Shown here in pieces: positions 1 to 11,001 of a stretch of 64,000 nt of DNA. Both the position numbers and the translations under genes were made by a program. Each line of letters starts with the position of its first letter. Position 1 is the stretch's first letter. The notes under the pieces are model-generated. The model saw only the letters and a list, made by a program, of their open reading frames with translations, had not been told where the DNA came from and searched no databases. This stretch comes from Ceratodon purpureus (Eukaryota; Streptophyta; Bryopsida; Pseudoditrichales; Ditrichaceae): the NCBI GenBank assembly GCA_014871385.1, contig CM026421.1, positions 25,972,752 to 26,036,751 on the forward strand, in the 5' to 3' direction.

Positions 1-835
1 AATCCAAGCTCTGCTCATCTCGAGGCCGTCCGATGAGTGCCGCTTATAAAGTCACCGAAATTCAGACAAGCTTGGATGGTTTATGGACGGCCATTGATCG
101 ATCATGGTGCCGCTTCTGATATGTGTACTACAGTAAAAAGCTATTCGGATCATGATTGCGCTGTGTGGGTTGCTCTGCCATGAAAAAGTATCCTGTCTTC
201 ATGGATTTTCGAAGCCTCGATTTGATCTAATCATGCCGAGTACTTAATGATCAACAGTTCTTTGTCTGTATTGCTCTAATATCCTCCTTCTCAATTCGTC
301 TGGCATGCTAGTTCCATTCCTAATTCACATCAAGCGCATCTTCAGCTCCGATGAACATATGCATACGAGACTACCTTCAAGTCTTTTCATGTGTAGTAAA
401 TCTCTCCCTATGCATCGATCGGCGCTGTTGCTGTCCACTAGAAGAAGACGAAGTTCTAACATGTCCTCTTCGCGCTCACACATTTTCTCCAGTTCTCGGC
501 GCTTGCAACGATATCACTGGGGTCACAAACGAGCGCAAGGTGTTGCCAGGGCTAGGGTTTCTGAATGAGAGTGTCGAGACAGAATGCCAAAAGGAACAAT
601 TCAATCTACTCACACATTATCAAAGTTTCCCTCACCTTCTTGCTCGTTGACATGAGTTCGAGAAAAGATTACCCAAAACACGCAACGAATGAGAGAAACG
701 TGATTTCTAATGTCCAATATAGTAGCCCAAGTTGGAGAATTAGGTCACAGAAGTTTTACAAGTGAGTGAGGCTGGTGGAGCGAGCTTCGCATATTTCAAT
801 GGAGGGTTTGTAGTTTTGAGGTGGGGCCGGTTTAC
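1..835. other. No gene recognised; upstream flank of IPT9-like gene
   Basis: The open frames here are short, overlap one another and resemble no family I know. The interval ends at the first in-frame ATG of the IPT9-like gene and presumably contains its promoter and 5' UTR. No clear TATA box or repeat was found. Confidence 0.5.
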
Positions 836-3800
836 ATGTTGACTCACCGCGCACAGGCCTGCCTGTGCAGTTGCACTGGCGGGTTGAAGCTCATTCGCAG
901 CGTGTCTTCATTTCGCGGTGGAGAGATTTCTCTGCCGACATCCTTCAATTACCAGTGCGTGACTTGGGGAAAATCCCGCTTGTATGCGACGTCGTTTGGG
1001 AGTTTCTCAAGGAGTTGTCCCTCTCTTTCTAGAATCGAACTAAGCACTGCGTTGCGTGGTAAAGATAGTGCCCTGAATTTGAGAGTTGGTCGGATACGAA
1101 GGGCTGGCTCCGCGAACAATTCCGAAAAACCGAGGGTAGCGGAGACGGTAGCGTCGGGGGAGAGGTCGACGATGGCGGAAGACAACGCCGAGGATGAGGA
1201 GGTTAAGGATCGAAAGGGGAAGGTGATAATCATCGCTGGTCCGACCGGAGTGGGCAAGACCCGTCTGGCGCTGGCGCTCGCTAAGCGCCTCGGTGGAGAG
1301 ATTATCAGCGCCGACTCTGTCCAGGTGCGTGCCAATTCCCTCTTCCTTTCTTCCACCCCCAATGTTGCCGTGCCTCATCGTGCACTGAGCTTCTAGAAGC
1401 CATTACTGGATGTGGCTGCGGATTTGGTGCGAATCTCTACAATTTTTCTTGCGATGCCTCTACACTTGGGACATAACGCGACCTGCACTCGAGCTCAAGC
1501 CGAAAAGAGAAGAATCTGTTAGGTTGAAGCGCATTTAAATGTTATGAAATTGTCTTGATTACGAAGGACGGACAAATGAACCCCGTTCACGGGATTTTAG
1601 GTTTTAGGGTTCAGGGTTTAAGAAGGAGAGGACGTAGCCAGGATGGTCTGTGTAGGCATTGCTTAGTTGAAACTCCAGTGGACCTTGATCGTCGTTTTCT
1701 GAATCACAACTTGCTGGTTTACGGGCCATCTCAGTTGGGATATGTCGCTTGGAACACGATTCTCCATGCCTAGCTAAATAAGCTCATAATCGAATGTTTT
1801 GAGAGTTGCAGGTTTATAGGAATCTCGATGTTGGCAGTGCGAAGACACCTTTGCATGAACGCGAGGTAATTCTTTTCGGGGTTTTCACTTGGATATGTTT
1901 ATGCGCCTCGTTTACTCGTCTGTTTTCATGCAGAATACAATTTGCAATGAGATGTTTGCCTTGTTAAGGAGGCTCCAGAATTTCCAAGAGGCATCATTGT
2001 AGGCGCTATTGTTATCCTCACTCGACTCTTCCTCTGTTATGCAGGGAATTCCACATCATCTAATTGACATTGTCGATCCCTCTCAAGGTTTGTCACACTG
2101 GAAGATCTCTAGGGTTGGGTTTCTAGTTTCTTCCTCCCTTTGAACCACATCAAACCAAATATTGTCTTGCATTTGAGCCTTGTCTACTTTGTTTCATACG
2201 TGCACTTTCAGTATTTGTCATGGATCGTAACAAAAGCGGTCAGCTTATGTTTGCAGAATACACCGCTGGATATTTTTATGATGATGCAAGGGCGGCCACA
2301 GATTTGGTTCTGTCTAAAGGATCTGTACCCATTGTTGTTGGGGGAACAGGCATGTATCTACGCTGGTAGGCTATTCGAATTTCCTAAGGTTTTACCGCAC
2401 GTTGAAGGTTTATATTTTGGTAGTAGGTATATGCTTCTTATGTTATGAGTCAGATAATATGCAGTTCTTTTTGAGGTTATCTGCGAATTAAAGTGAGGGG
2501 CCATGGAGTCGATTAAACAGAGCCTATTCCATCTGAGCCTTGGTTTTTAGAAATGTGCATATTGTTCACTATTGACTCGGATTGATGGCTCTTTATTTTA
2601 GTTAAATATTCAAGTAGTTTTCTTTCCTACGTTTTTTAAATAAGGCATAGCAGTCCTGGGTCCCATTGGTTTCAACAGTAACAGAGAATTCTACACTTGT
2701 TATGACAGGTACATGAACGGAAAGGTAGGAGCTCCAAAGGCTACAAAGGAAGTGTTTGCAGCAGTTGAGGAAGAGGTTGACCGGCTGATTAGCCAAGGTG
2801 GAGGATGGGATGCTGGCCTAAGCATGCTTGCAGATGCTGGTGACCTGACCACCGGTCCAAGCTTGGCCCGAAATGACTGGTACAGACTGCGCCGAGCTCT
2901 TGAGATTATCAAGGTACTGGAGCTTAAAGTTGTGATTAGCGTCTACTGATTTTGTCTCCTGCGCAAACATGGTTTCCAGTCATAGGTACTTTTCAGGGTT
3001 TCAGATGAGTTGTGTCAAATAAAAAAGAATAACCCTGACAGTCACCAAGTTGGGCCGTACATGCTTGAAGTTATCAGATGAATACCATTACGGAATAGTT
3101 TTCATGAAAGTTTTTGTGATTGTGCTGCAGACATCAGGTCAACCTAAAAGTGCTTTTTCGAAGTTGAGGAATGACGATGAAGATAATGTGATCGAAGGTG
3201 CAAACTGGGATTATGATTTCCACTGTTACTTTCTTTATCAACCTCGTCCGGACCTTTACCGAAAGATAGACGAACGGTGTGAGCAGATGGTTCAAGGTAT
3301 GAATCGCCATAGGTGATTACTTTTATGTGCTTTGATGATATTTGATTACTTCAAAAAAACAATCTGTCGCAACAATCGTCGTCATCTGTGATAACTGGTT
3401 TTCATTGAGGCTTCTTTATTCAATCATCCTCATCCAGTATTACTTGGCGATTTTCATACAAATATTTTGTGTCATCTTTCTGCATTTTATGTGGAATTTA
3501 AAGTGTGTGTTCTCTTTTTGTTTCAAAACCTTTAAGATGTCAATGTAAGAAATTGTTCATTCGTCTTTCAGAGGGTCTGCTGGAGGAAGCCTCGTCATTG
3601 CTGAATGCTGGCCTCCAGCCTAGTTCTAATTCAGCTACAAGATCCATTGGCTATCAATTGGTACGCTTTTTCTCTGAGTTGGGATTTGAACTAGAAGTGT
3701 TTCAAACGGTGTCTTTGTTTTGGATATCCTCGTATTTCTTGTCATGTAGTTCGAGACACTGCTTTGCACCAGAAGCTCTTGCCTTGCATATTCCGGTTCC

Positions 3801-4764
3801 GTCATTCTCTTCTTAGCCAGTCACATAGGCAGAGGCGATTAAATTGAGGCCATATACTTTCTGTTGGCGGTATGCTGACCTTTTCATGAAGCATTGCAGG
3901 CGATGGAGTTCTTGATGGAGTGCCGTGAATTGGGGGGCATGGCCATAGAGGAGCGGTTCTTGATTTTCTTAGAGGAATTCCAACGAGCCTCCAGGTCTCC
4001 TATCTTTGTCCTGCATACATTCATGTTGTGATCATCCGGGCGCGCGCTGCAAATAATCACTGTCTGAATCACATTTTGATGGCTCTATTGGATGGCAGGA
4101 ATTATGTCAAGAGGCAGGTAACATGGTTTCGAAATAAAGGCCTAAGTGAGCAGTTGTTCAACTGGACGGATGCCACTCAGCCCCTGGTGAGTTGTACATC
4201 ACTCTACCTTTTTGTCGGACTTGCACGATGGTTTGTTTTTTTTGTTTTTTTTGCAAAAGCAGACCTATGTAGGTTGAATCCTACAATACAAGAAAGGCTT
4301 CAAAGCTCATCAATAACCCAGATTTGTTGCTGAATTTATTACTCTCTCAGGAAGTGATGGTGGAAGCAGTAGCGAAAGAGTATGAGAGACCCACTGAAGA
4401 GGTGAGCGTTGGCCTGAAGGAGGCAAGTGCTGCTGTTAGAGAGTCCAGCTACACGGAAGAGAAACTCTTGAAGGTGTACCGAACTCGAAATAAGTGAGTA
4501 GATTACCATGCTGATATGCTCCAAGTACTTTTATCTGGTTGCATTTTTCCCACTGAAACTTATTGTTTGTAATCTTGAAGTTCTTACGAGAAGTCCACTC
4601 GGCATTTACACCTTGTTATCTTCCATTGCAGGATTTTTTCTCCTAACAGTGAGGCGATTAAACAAGTATTAGACTGGATACGAAGCACACAGTGTCAAAA
4701 GCAAAGCGGATATTGTGGCGATGACATCCATAAGAGCACGGAACCAATTTTGACAACTACTTAA
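836..4764 (+). CDS. IPT9: tRNA dimethylallyltransferase, plastid-type (IPT9-like)
   Basis: Transfers a dimethylallyl group to A37 of tRNAs; in plants these tRNA isopentenyltransferases are also the source of cis-zeatin-type cytokinins. Eleven exons fit GT-AG rules and join to 537 codons: 836-1324, 1812-1865, 2045-2087, 2257-2365, 2709-2913, 3131-3296, 3572-3660, 3900-3994, 4099-4186, 4351-4493, 4632-4764. Visible motifs in order are the P-loop GPTGVGKT, the ISADSVQVYRNLDVGSAK tRNA/DMAPP-site region, PHHLIDIVDPSQ, VGGTGMYLRW and NDWYRLRRALEI, as in bacterial MiaA and Arabidopsis IPT9. The first roughly 110 residues are Ser/Arg-rich with few acidic residues, which fits a transit peptide. No C-terminal zinc finger of the eukaryotic IPT2 type is seen. 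The ATG at 836 was chosen as the first in frame; a Met just before the acidic run preceding the P-loop is a possible alternative. Nothing looks broken. Confidence 0.93.
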
Positions 4765-5316
4765 TAGTTTCAGGTTGCGGTTAGCTTAAATCTTAGTATT
4801 GTTTGTGAAATTCCGGTGATATATTGAGAAACGATGTCAAACAAATCCAACGGCAGTATTGATGATGTGAAATACATTTTACTTTTTTCTGTTAGGATTT
4901 TTTGGCAGAATCGCAACAAAAAAGCAGCACCTGTCGTCTAATGAACTACCACAGCTCTTCCACATTTAATTACAGATTATGATAGGCCAGTGTATTTTTG
5001 GCCACATGCAACTAGATTGCCACAAAATTTGATGGTGCTCTTTACAGATGAGATAAATGGAGAATCTAGATAAGAATTAGTTTCATCTAGGACAATGGAT
5101 GGTGTAGCCAATTTTTGTATGAATATATAGATGAAAAATATAATGTATCCAAAATATTCATGAATGCAGAAGTAATTGACTATACTATTTTACACATTTT
5201 AGGATATGAAAATAAATAAATAAACATTTTAGGATATAAAAATTGAAAATGTTGTGATAAGCTCATTAGAATTAGACCAGTAATTTAATGCAATATGTAT
5301 CACCATTAGAGACTGG

Positions 5317-5325
5317 TTCTAGTGG
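5317..5325. repeat. Left 9-bp target site duplication (TTCTAGTGG)
   Basis: TTCTAGTGG is found here and again at 23803-23811, each time directly abutting the inverted-repeat ends of the large transposon. The flanking bases differ (GG before the left copy, AA after the right), so the match is exactly 9 bp, the usual Mutator-superfamily duplication length. Confidence 0.85.
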
Positions 5326-5475
5326 GGTCGCACTAACTACCCCCCACAAACTCTACATTTTGCACATTTCGGGCAGGAGGGGGCTGCCCGGTACAGGCTG
5401 TCTCTCCCATGACCATCCCGGGTCTCAGTGGGACCCGGCCTTCTGACAGCGAACCCGTGACGGCTATGCCAGCTG
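5326..5475 (+). repeat. Left terminal inverted repeat of the MULE
   Basis: The strongest match to the right end is the first roughly 30 bases (TAACTACCCCCCACAAAC). Further in, shared words recur in the same order: CGGGC-G, ATCCCGGG, CCCGTGA-GG and TATGCCAGCT (5465-5474, about 139 bp from the end). This is a long, diverged TIR of roughly 150 bp, typical of MULEs. Confidence 0.75.
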
Positions 5476-5970
5476 TCTTTGTCAGCCCTGCGTGGCCTAT
5501 GGATGAGCATTAACGACTTTTGGTTGGGCTCTGTTACCCCAGGCAGGGCTTGTCCTGCAGTGGGGTTTTATGAATGGCGGGTCCCATAAGTTTTTGTGCT
5601 GCCAACTAATCCGGATCTGAGAATTTAAACTACACTTTAGATAACGGATAATTCCGACATTCTTCTAAGAATGGGGGTATCTAAAGGTTTAGGCAAATCA
5701 TGCAGTGCAGATTATTTGTTGTTCTACTAGGATCCAAAAATTAGGGTTCCTTTTGGTATTAGGGTTAGAGTGGATGCGGCTTAGGGTTTATGCTGCACCA
5801 AACACATGTTCTGCTTAAAAGATGTATTTCGTCCTGCAACAAACGTGTGCAATGAAGAGGAATTAGAGAGGAACTGATGTGGTTTAGGTTTCTTTGTTTT
5901 GTGTGAGTGAATTGTTTGTCTTCCCTTTGATTATATGGTTTAGGGTTGACTTACTACGTAGTTCTCAAAA

Positions 5971-8900
5971 ATGGCCCCAGGTGTTGATCTGTCAAGTGAT
6001 GACTCGGACTGTTGCATTGTCCCTAGGCGTTTACATGAAGCAGTGAAGCTCAGTAAGAAGGTGATAGGAGGTCCTTATGAACTAGGTGCAGCATTTGTTG
6101 ACCTGACAATTGAGAAACATCTTGATGAAACTAGAGAAGCAGGGAATGGAAAGTCTAGGGAGGATCCAATTCAGATTGGTGGGTCGTTGAAGAAAGGAGA
6201 AGTTGGTCCATCATTTGTTGATTTATGTTCTGAGTACAGCAGTGATTCCACGTTCAATTTGAATGATGCTGGATTTAGGTATTCCAAGAGCTCAGTAGTG
6301 GACCTTTGGGAGGGTTCATCTCAGCCTTCTTTCTATGAGCGTCCTGTGCACATTGATGTCACAAGTGATAACACGTTGTCTAGGGACTTTTCAACTTACC
6401 ACAATTCCCAAAACTCTGCTGGTATAGGTGGTCCAGTGAGGAGGGAAGTTGTTAGTGATGAGTCTTCTATGCTATCCTCTGGAACTGATGATGTTATTGA
6501 GAGACTCCGTTCTTTAAGTACTGGAATGAAAGAGATGTATGTAGACTCTGAAGTATACTTGTCAGAACATTCTTCTGCTTCTGAGAACTATACTGATGTA
6601 GATCTGGGTAAGGGGAACGGTATGGGAGAATGTGGAAACGCAGCTGATGTCAAGTGTGATCAGCTGCCAACATCGACGGTTGCAGATTTTAAGAGTACGA
6701 AGGTCAATCTGACTGAGATTCAAGGCCCTTCAAAACAGGCAACTCCAGGGTGTGGGACGAAGTCACGGAACGTGGGAGAAGGTCTTTCTACCGATGGTGC
6801 TTTGAAGAAAGCTGTAGGGGCTCGTGGTGCTCCAAAGGCAGAGGCCGTTCCTGCAGCATCACCAAAACGGCGATCTGCAAGGCCTACAGTCCGGAAGAGG
6901 AACTTCTGTACACGCTCAGGAAAGGCACCACCGATTGTACTTGTTGATGACTGGGATACCGAAGAGTTCCCTTACCAGGGACCAGAGCGCGAGAAGGAGC
7001 TTCTGAAGAAACTGAGGGAATTCAAGCAAACTCCACCACCAGGACCTTTTTGCAAAGATGACATCGCCTGGGAGCCAATTCGAACTCAAAGTGCAGGACA
7101 ATACTTTTTACACGAGGTTGCCGTAATTCCATGGAGCAGATTGGATGACTTCAGAACTGGAGAAGGTATGGATAAAAATTTCCCGTGCAGGTTCACTAAG
7201 GAGACTCAAAGGAAGAGGGCACCAGGCTCTCTGAATATCCCTCGAGCAAATAGCGCGTCCAAGGTTATTAGGTAATGAATCCCTGATGCCTGTTTCATAT
7301 GGTTTCGAGCAGATTCTGAAGTTAAAAATGAATCTGAACCTTCAAATTCTAAACGTTGTTCTGCAATACATTGCTCAGGTTCAGTTGTAACTACGGTCCT
7401 GCTGATGACTCCGCTATCTATATCAAGGACCTGAAGGGTCTCCTACAAGCAGAGCAATTGAAGAGGAAGAAGACAATAGCCACTGTATTACAGAAGAAGA
7501 AGCGAGGGAAAAATCCCGTGGCAGATTATGATGTCATGTCCTCTGACAGAAAAACATGCCATCAGAAGACTCGCATCGGTCAGAAGGAGGCTGGAACCTC
7601 GATGAAGAGGGGGTGCTTGCGGCACTTCATTGCAAAGCAGAACTACATGGATAACAGCTTGTGTCAGCTTGTATACAAGATAAGCGAGCATGTGAATAGC
7701 AATGGGGATCAGTGTCACGGTGTGGCTGTGGCTGGTTTCAAACATTCTATGGGCACATGTCTCTCTGATAAGAAGAAGAGTGAGCTCACTGAACTCCTGG
7801 ATTGTGGCTTAACACCAACTCAGGTGATGGTACAGCACAAGGCGCACATGATGGAGCTCGCCTTACAGAATGTCCCAGTGCATAGGGACATGATCGTCTT
7901 GCCTCATGACGTCAGGAACTTGGCCAACAAGCGTGCAGGGGATTTGTGGATGAAGCACAAGAACGAGGTTGTGAGCTTGAGAATGTGGAAGGACGAGAAC
8001 ATTAAACGTGTTTTTTTTTACCAGGAGCACAGCTTGCTCGACATGAATATCACTGAGCAGCAGAACAACCCCTTTGCACTCGGATTTCAAACTGAATGGC
8101 AATTTGAAATGTTGCTCAAGTTTGGAAATAAAGGGGCCCTTGCAATCGATGCTACCTTCGGCACAAGCCACTCAAGGGTAAGACAATCTCAGTTGCTGTT
8201 TTGTGTTTTGTTTTGAATGCTGCTGTTGAGGAGGTTCTGTGACCTCATAGTAAACAATCGAAGTGTAGAGTGTTTACACATTCGTGGACTACGCCTAAGC
8301 ATATCTCCGTTGTCTGGATTGCACTACAAGCCAACCCCTGTTACTAACTGCTCTTGTAAATATGTTCTCCAGTATCCTCTATACACCGTGATGGTGTTTG
8401 ACGAATGGAGAAGCGGGATACCTGTAGCGTACTTCTTCTCTTCTTCAGCAAAAGAAGAACATCTACAGCCTATACTACAGGCCTTGAAGGACAAAGTCAC
8501 CAAGAAACTACCTTCCTGGGAGCCTTCTTCTATCATTGTTGACAATGCCCAAGCGGAAATTAACGTCTTGCAGTAAGTTATTAGAAGAGTTTAGGGTCTA
8601 AATGAATAGCATGTTTCATACATCAACACTGGTTTGCTTTGTCTTGTCTTGCTTTGTCCAGTGATCCTGACTTATTCATTGTCTTGCTGGACTGTAGAAA
8701 GCTCTGGCCACAGTCGAAGATCCTTCTTTGCTTCTGGCACGTGAAGAAGGCATGGGCCGAGAATGCTAGAACAAAGATAAGTCGCATTGAGGATAGGGCT
8801 AAAACATTGAAGGAAGTTGGAGACATCATGTATGGGAAGGGATTCGTCCACGGGAATGATCCTGTGGAGTGGGCCAACAGCGAACTTGATAAGATTCGAT

Positions 8901-9922
8901 TGCGTCGCCCATCTGCAGAGAGATTCATGAAATACATTGATAAACATTGGAGGAAGAAGATAGGGATGTGGTGCATCTCGAATCGGAATATTCCTCATGC
9001 AGGACAGAACACGAACGCTGCTATAGAGTCGTACCACGCTAATCTAAAGCGCATACTGTACCTGGAGAAGCAACGATTTATGGGGCGGCGAATGGATTGG
9101 ACGGCTGATGATCTGCAGCGAGTAGTGACTGGGCACTACTGGTACTTCAGGGTGTTAAAGGAGTACGGATTCATTCGGAACAGGAAGCAAGAGATTATCA
9201 TTTGTAGTGCCATATTGGCCGCCCAAGAAATCCCAGATGACTACGTTAGCTTGAATCCAGGGGGCGAGGATATTGCACTTGTTGTCTCAGTGAACAATTA
9301 TCCCCAGGTACATACCGTTTATGGACCTGATACTGAATGGGCTCAGTGTGATTGTTTTATGGCAGAACAGGGCACAATGTGCAAGCATGTGATGAAGTGT
9401 TTTGTCATGAAACACCCTGACATTGAGGAGGGCCTTATCCTTCGGGAGGCAGGATCAAAGTGTGGAGTACAGAGGACAATCCCACTAGCTCAGTGTTTTG
9501 AATCTATGCCCCGAGAAGAGGATGAGGATGTGGGCGGTGCAGAATCAGACAACAGTTCTAGTGCATCATGTGTAATAGGGCCAAGTATTGGTAGTGCAAA
9601 GAACCCTATCGTTCTAAACAGTACGGAGATGCAGTACAACACTGCACCAACAGCACAACGACCACTCACACAGGACAGCCCAGAGGTTGTTTTCAAGGAC
9701 CTTCTATGTACTGCTGCACAACACACTGCACTGCAGCTTCATCTGGTGTCAGACTTAAAAATCATAAGAGGGAAGTACAAAAGGATGATAGCTCGTGGAA
9801 TAGTTCGTCCTGACAGTAAGGATACCCCTGCGGCATTTCCACTTAGAGGTGGGGACTGGTCCTTAAAGAGAAAACCAGGTCGCCTTGAAACACCAAAATC
9901 TGGTAAACGATCTAGGGTGTAG
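5971..9922 (+). CDS. MULE transposase with SWIM zinc finger
   Basis: Four exons (5971-7271, 7379-8177, 8373-8572, 8662-9922) join in frame to 1186 residues with GT-AG junctions and no internal stop. The first roughly 310 residues are acidic, Ser-rich and low-complexity. A Cys/His-containing region follows (FSCNYGP, later MKRGCLRHF and DQCHGVAV) that could be the N-terminal DNA-binding domain of MuDR/FAR1-like proteins. The catalytic core has ALAIDATFG (first Asp, near residue 691) and IIVDNAQAE (second Asp, about 65 residues on), then LLCFWHVKKAW. I did not assign the catalytic Glu with certainty. A SWIM finger (CDCFMAEQGTMCKH, CxC...CxH) follows at about 9340-9390. The C-terminus is basic (PKSGKRSRV), a plausible nuclear signal. 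The protein should cut and rejoin the element ends. The intact frame suggests recent activity or selection. Confidence 0.88.
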
Positions 9923-11001
9923 CATTCAGTCGGGCCTGATACTTCTCTTTCCCTCAAGCTATGTGCTGTTTAGAGTTAATGATCATTACATGTGTGATGA
10001 AGGTAATGTGGAGCCTTTATTATGTAGTGCTCCTTATAGGCTATATCTTTTTGTCTGCTTTAGTATTTCTCGTTTGCCCGTTAGGCATATTGTGTACCAG
10101 GGTTCGTACCTACCATTTCATATATAAACATCAGAGTATTCTATACTAAGTCTACCACGTTGTTGCATTGTTATTGCATCGGACATGAAGGAGTTCCCTT
10201 TGTAATATACAACAACAGTACCCATACATGCAGTACATATATATTTCTTATAAAATGTGCACAACAATCTCATGTGTTGTGGATACATGACACCACAGAG
10301 GTGCATCCACAATGCTTCAACCCTCCAGACTCCACTCTACTCTTCCATCTAGAAAATCCTCCCAAAAGTTGAACATACGTACTGCTGGGCTTAACACATT
10401 TAAACTGATCTCGTGTTGGAAAAGGCACGACTTGCAACGGTGCACCCCTGTGACTTGCACCACGTACTACTGAAAGCCCTCTATGTCTGTGTTGCTGCGA
10501 TGGTACCTTTCGGCGATTAGAAAGGGACAGTGGCATCCGTCTCCCTGCTCCAGATCGGTCTACTTGAGGCTGCTCTTCTTGCTTGTCACGGGCGGGAGGA
10601 CACTGAAGGTCCGCCATTGCCACCAGGATTTCCTTCACCTCTAACTCTAGCTTCTCCATAACCTAGTGGGTAAACGAAATAGAAGAACAGAAGAATGTAA
10701 GGGAGTACACGTCTTACTCAAACGATCTCAAGCAATGGCTGTGAAAGAGAGGACGAATACCATACGGGTGAGATCTTATGTAGTCATCTCAGTCACCCCC
10801 TGCGTGGGCCCCCCTAAACCCTAAATTTTGTACAACTGTGCAGCCCACTTGGGCAGCACAAAAAACACCTATTTTAGGGCACCACCCTCATGAGAATAAT
10901 GCAGTTTAAATTAACAAGAAATCATGTCCATACATTCAGAGTACTCAGACGAAGTGTGATACCGAAAGAACTATAGTATCAAATTGGTCCATATCTTGTG
11001 C
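9923..11001. other. Convergent intergenic region between transposase and accessory gene 1
   Basis: The transposase stop and the accessory-gene-1 stop (11002) face each other across about 1.1 kb, so this interval should hold both 3' UTRs. No further coding sequence is recognised. It contains the TIR-like block near 10797-10862. Confidence 0.5.
10797..10862 (+). repeat. Internal sequence resembling the MULE left terminus
   Basis: From about 10807 the + strand reads CCCCCCTAAACCCTAAATTT and continues TTGTACAAC, then a GGGCAG motif. The left terminus reads CCCCCCACAAACTCTACATT and continues TTGCACATT, then CGGGCAGG, in the same orientation. It could be the fossil left end of a formerly separate accessory-gene element now fused behind the transposase, or a subterminal repeat. 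No matching 9-bp duplication was found beside it. Confidence 0.45.

Noticed and set aside
949..1378. Long - strand frames over the first IPT9 exon
   Set aside because: Shadow frames of the well-supported + strand transferase exon.
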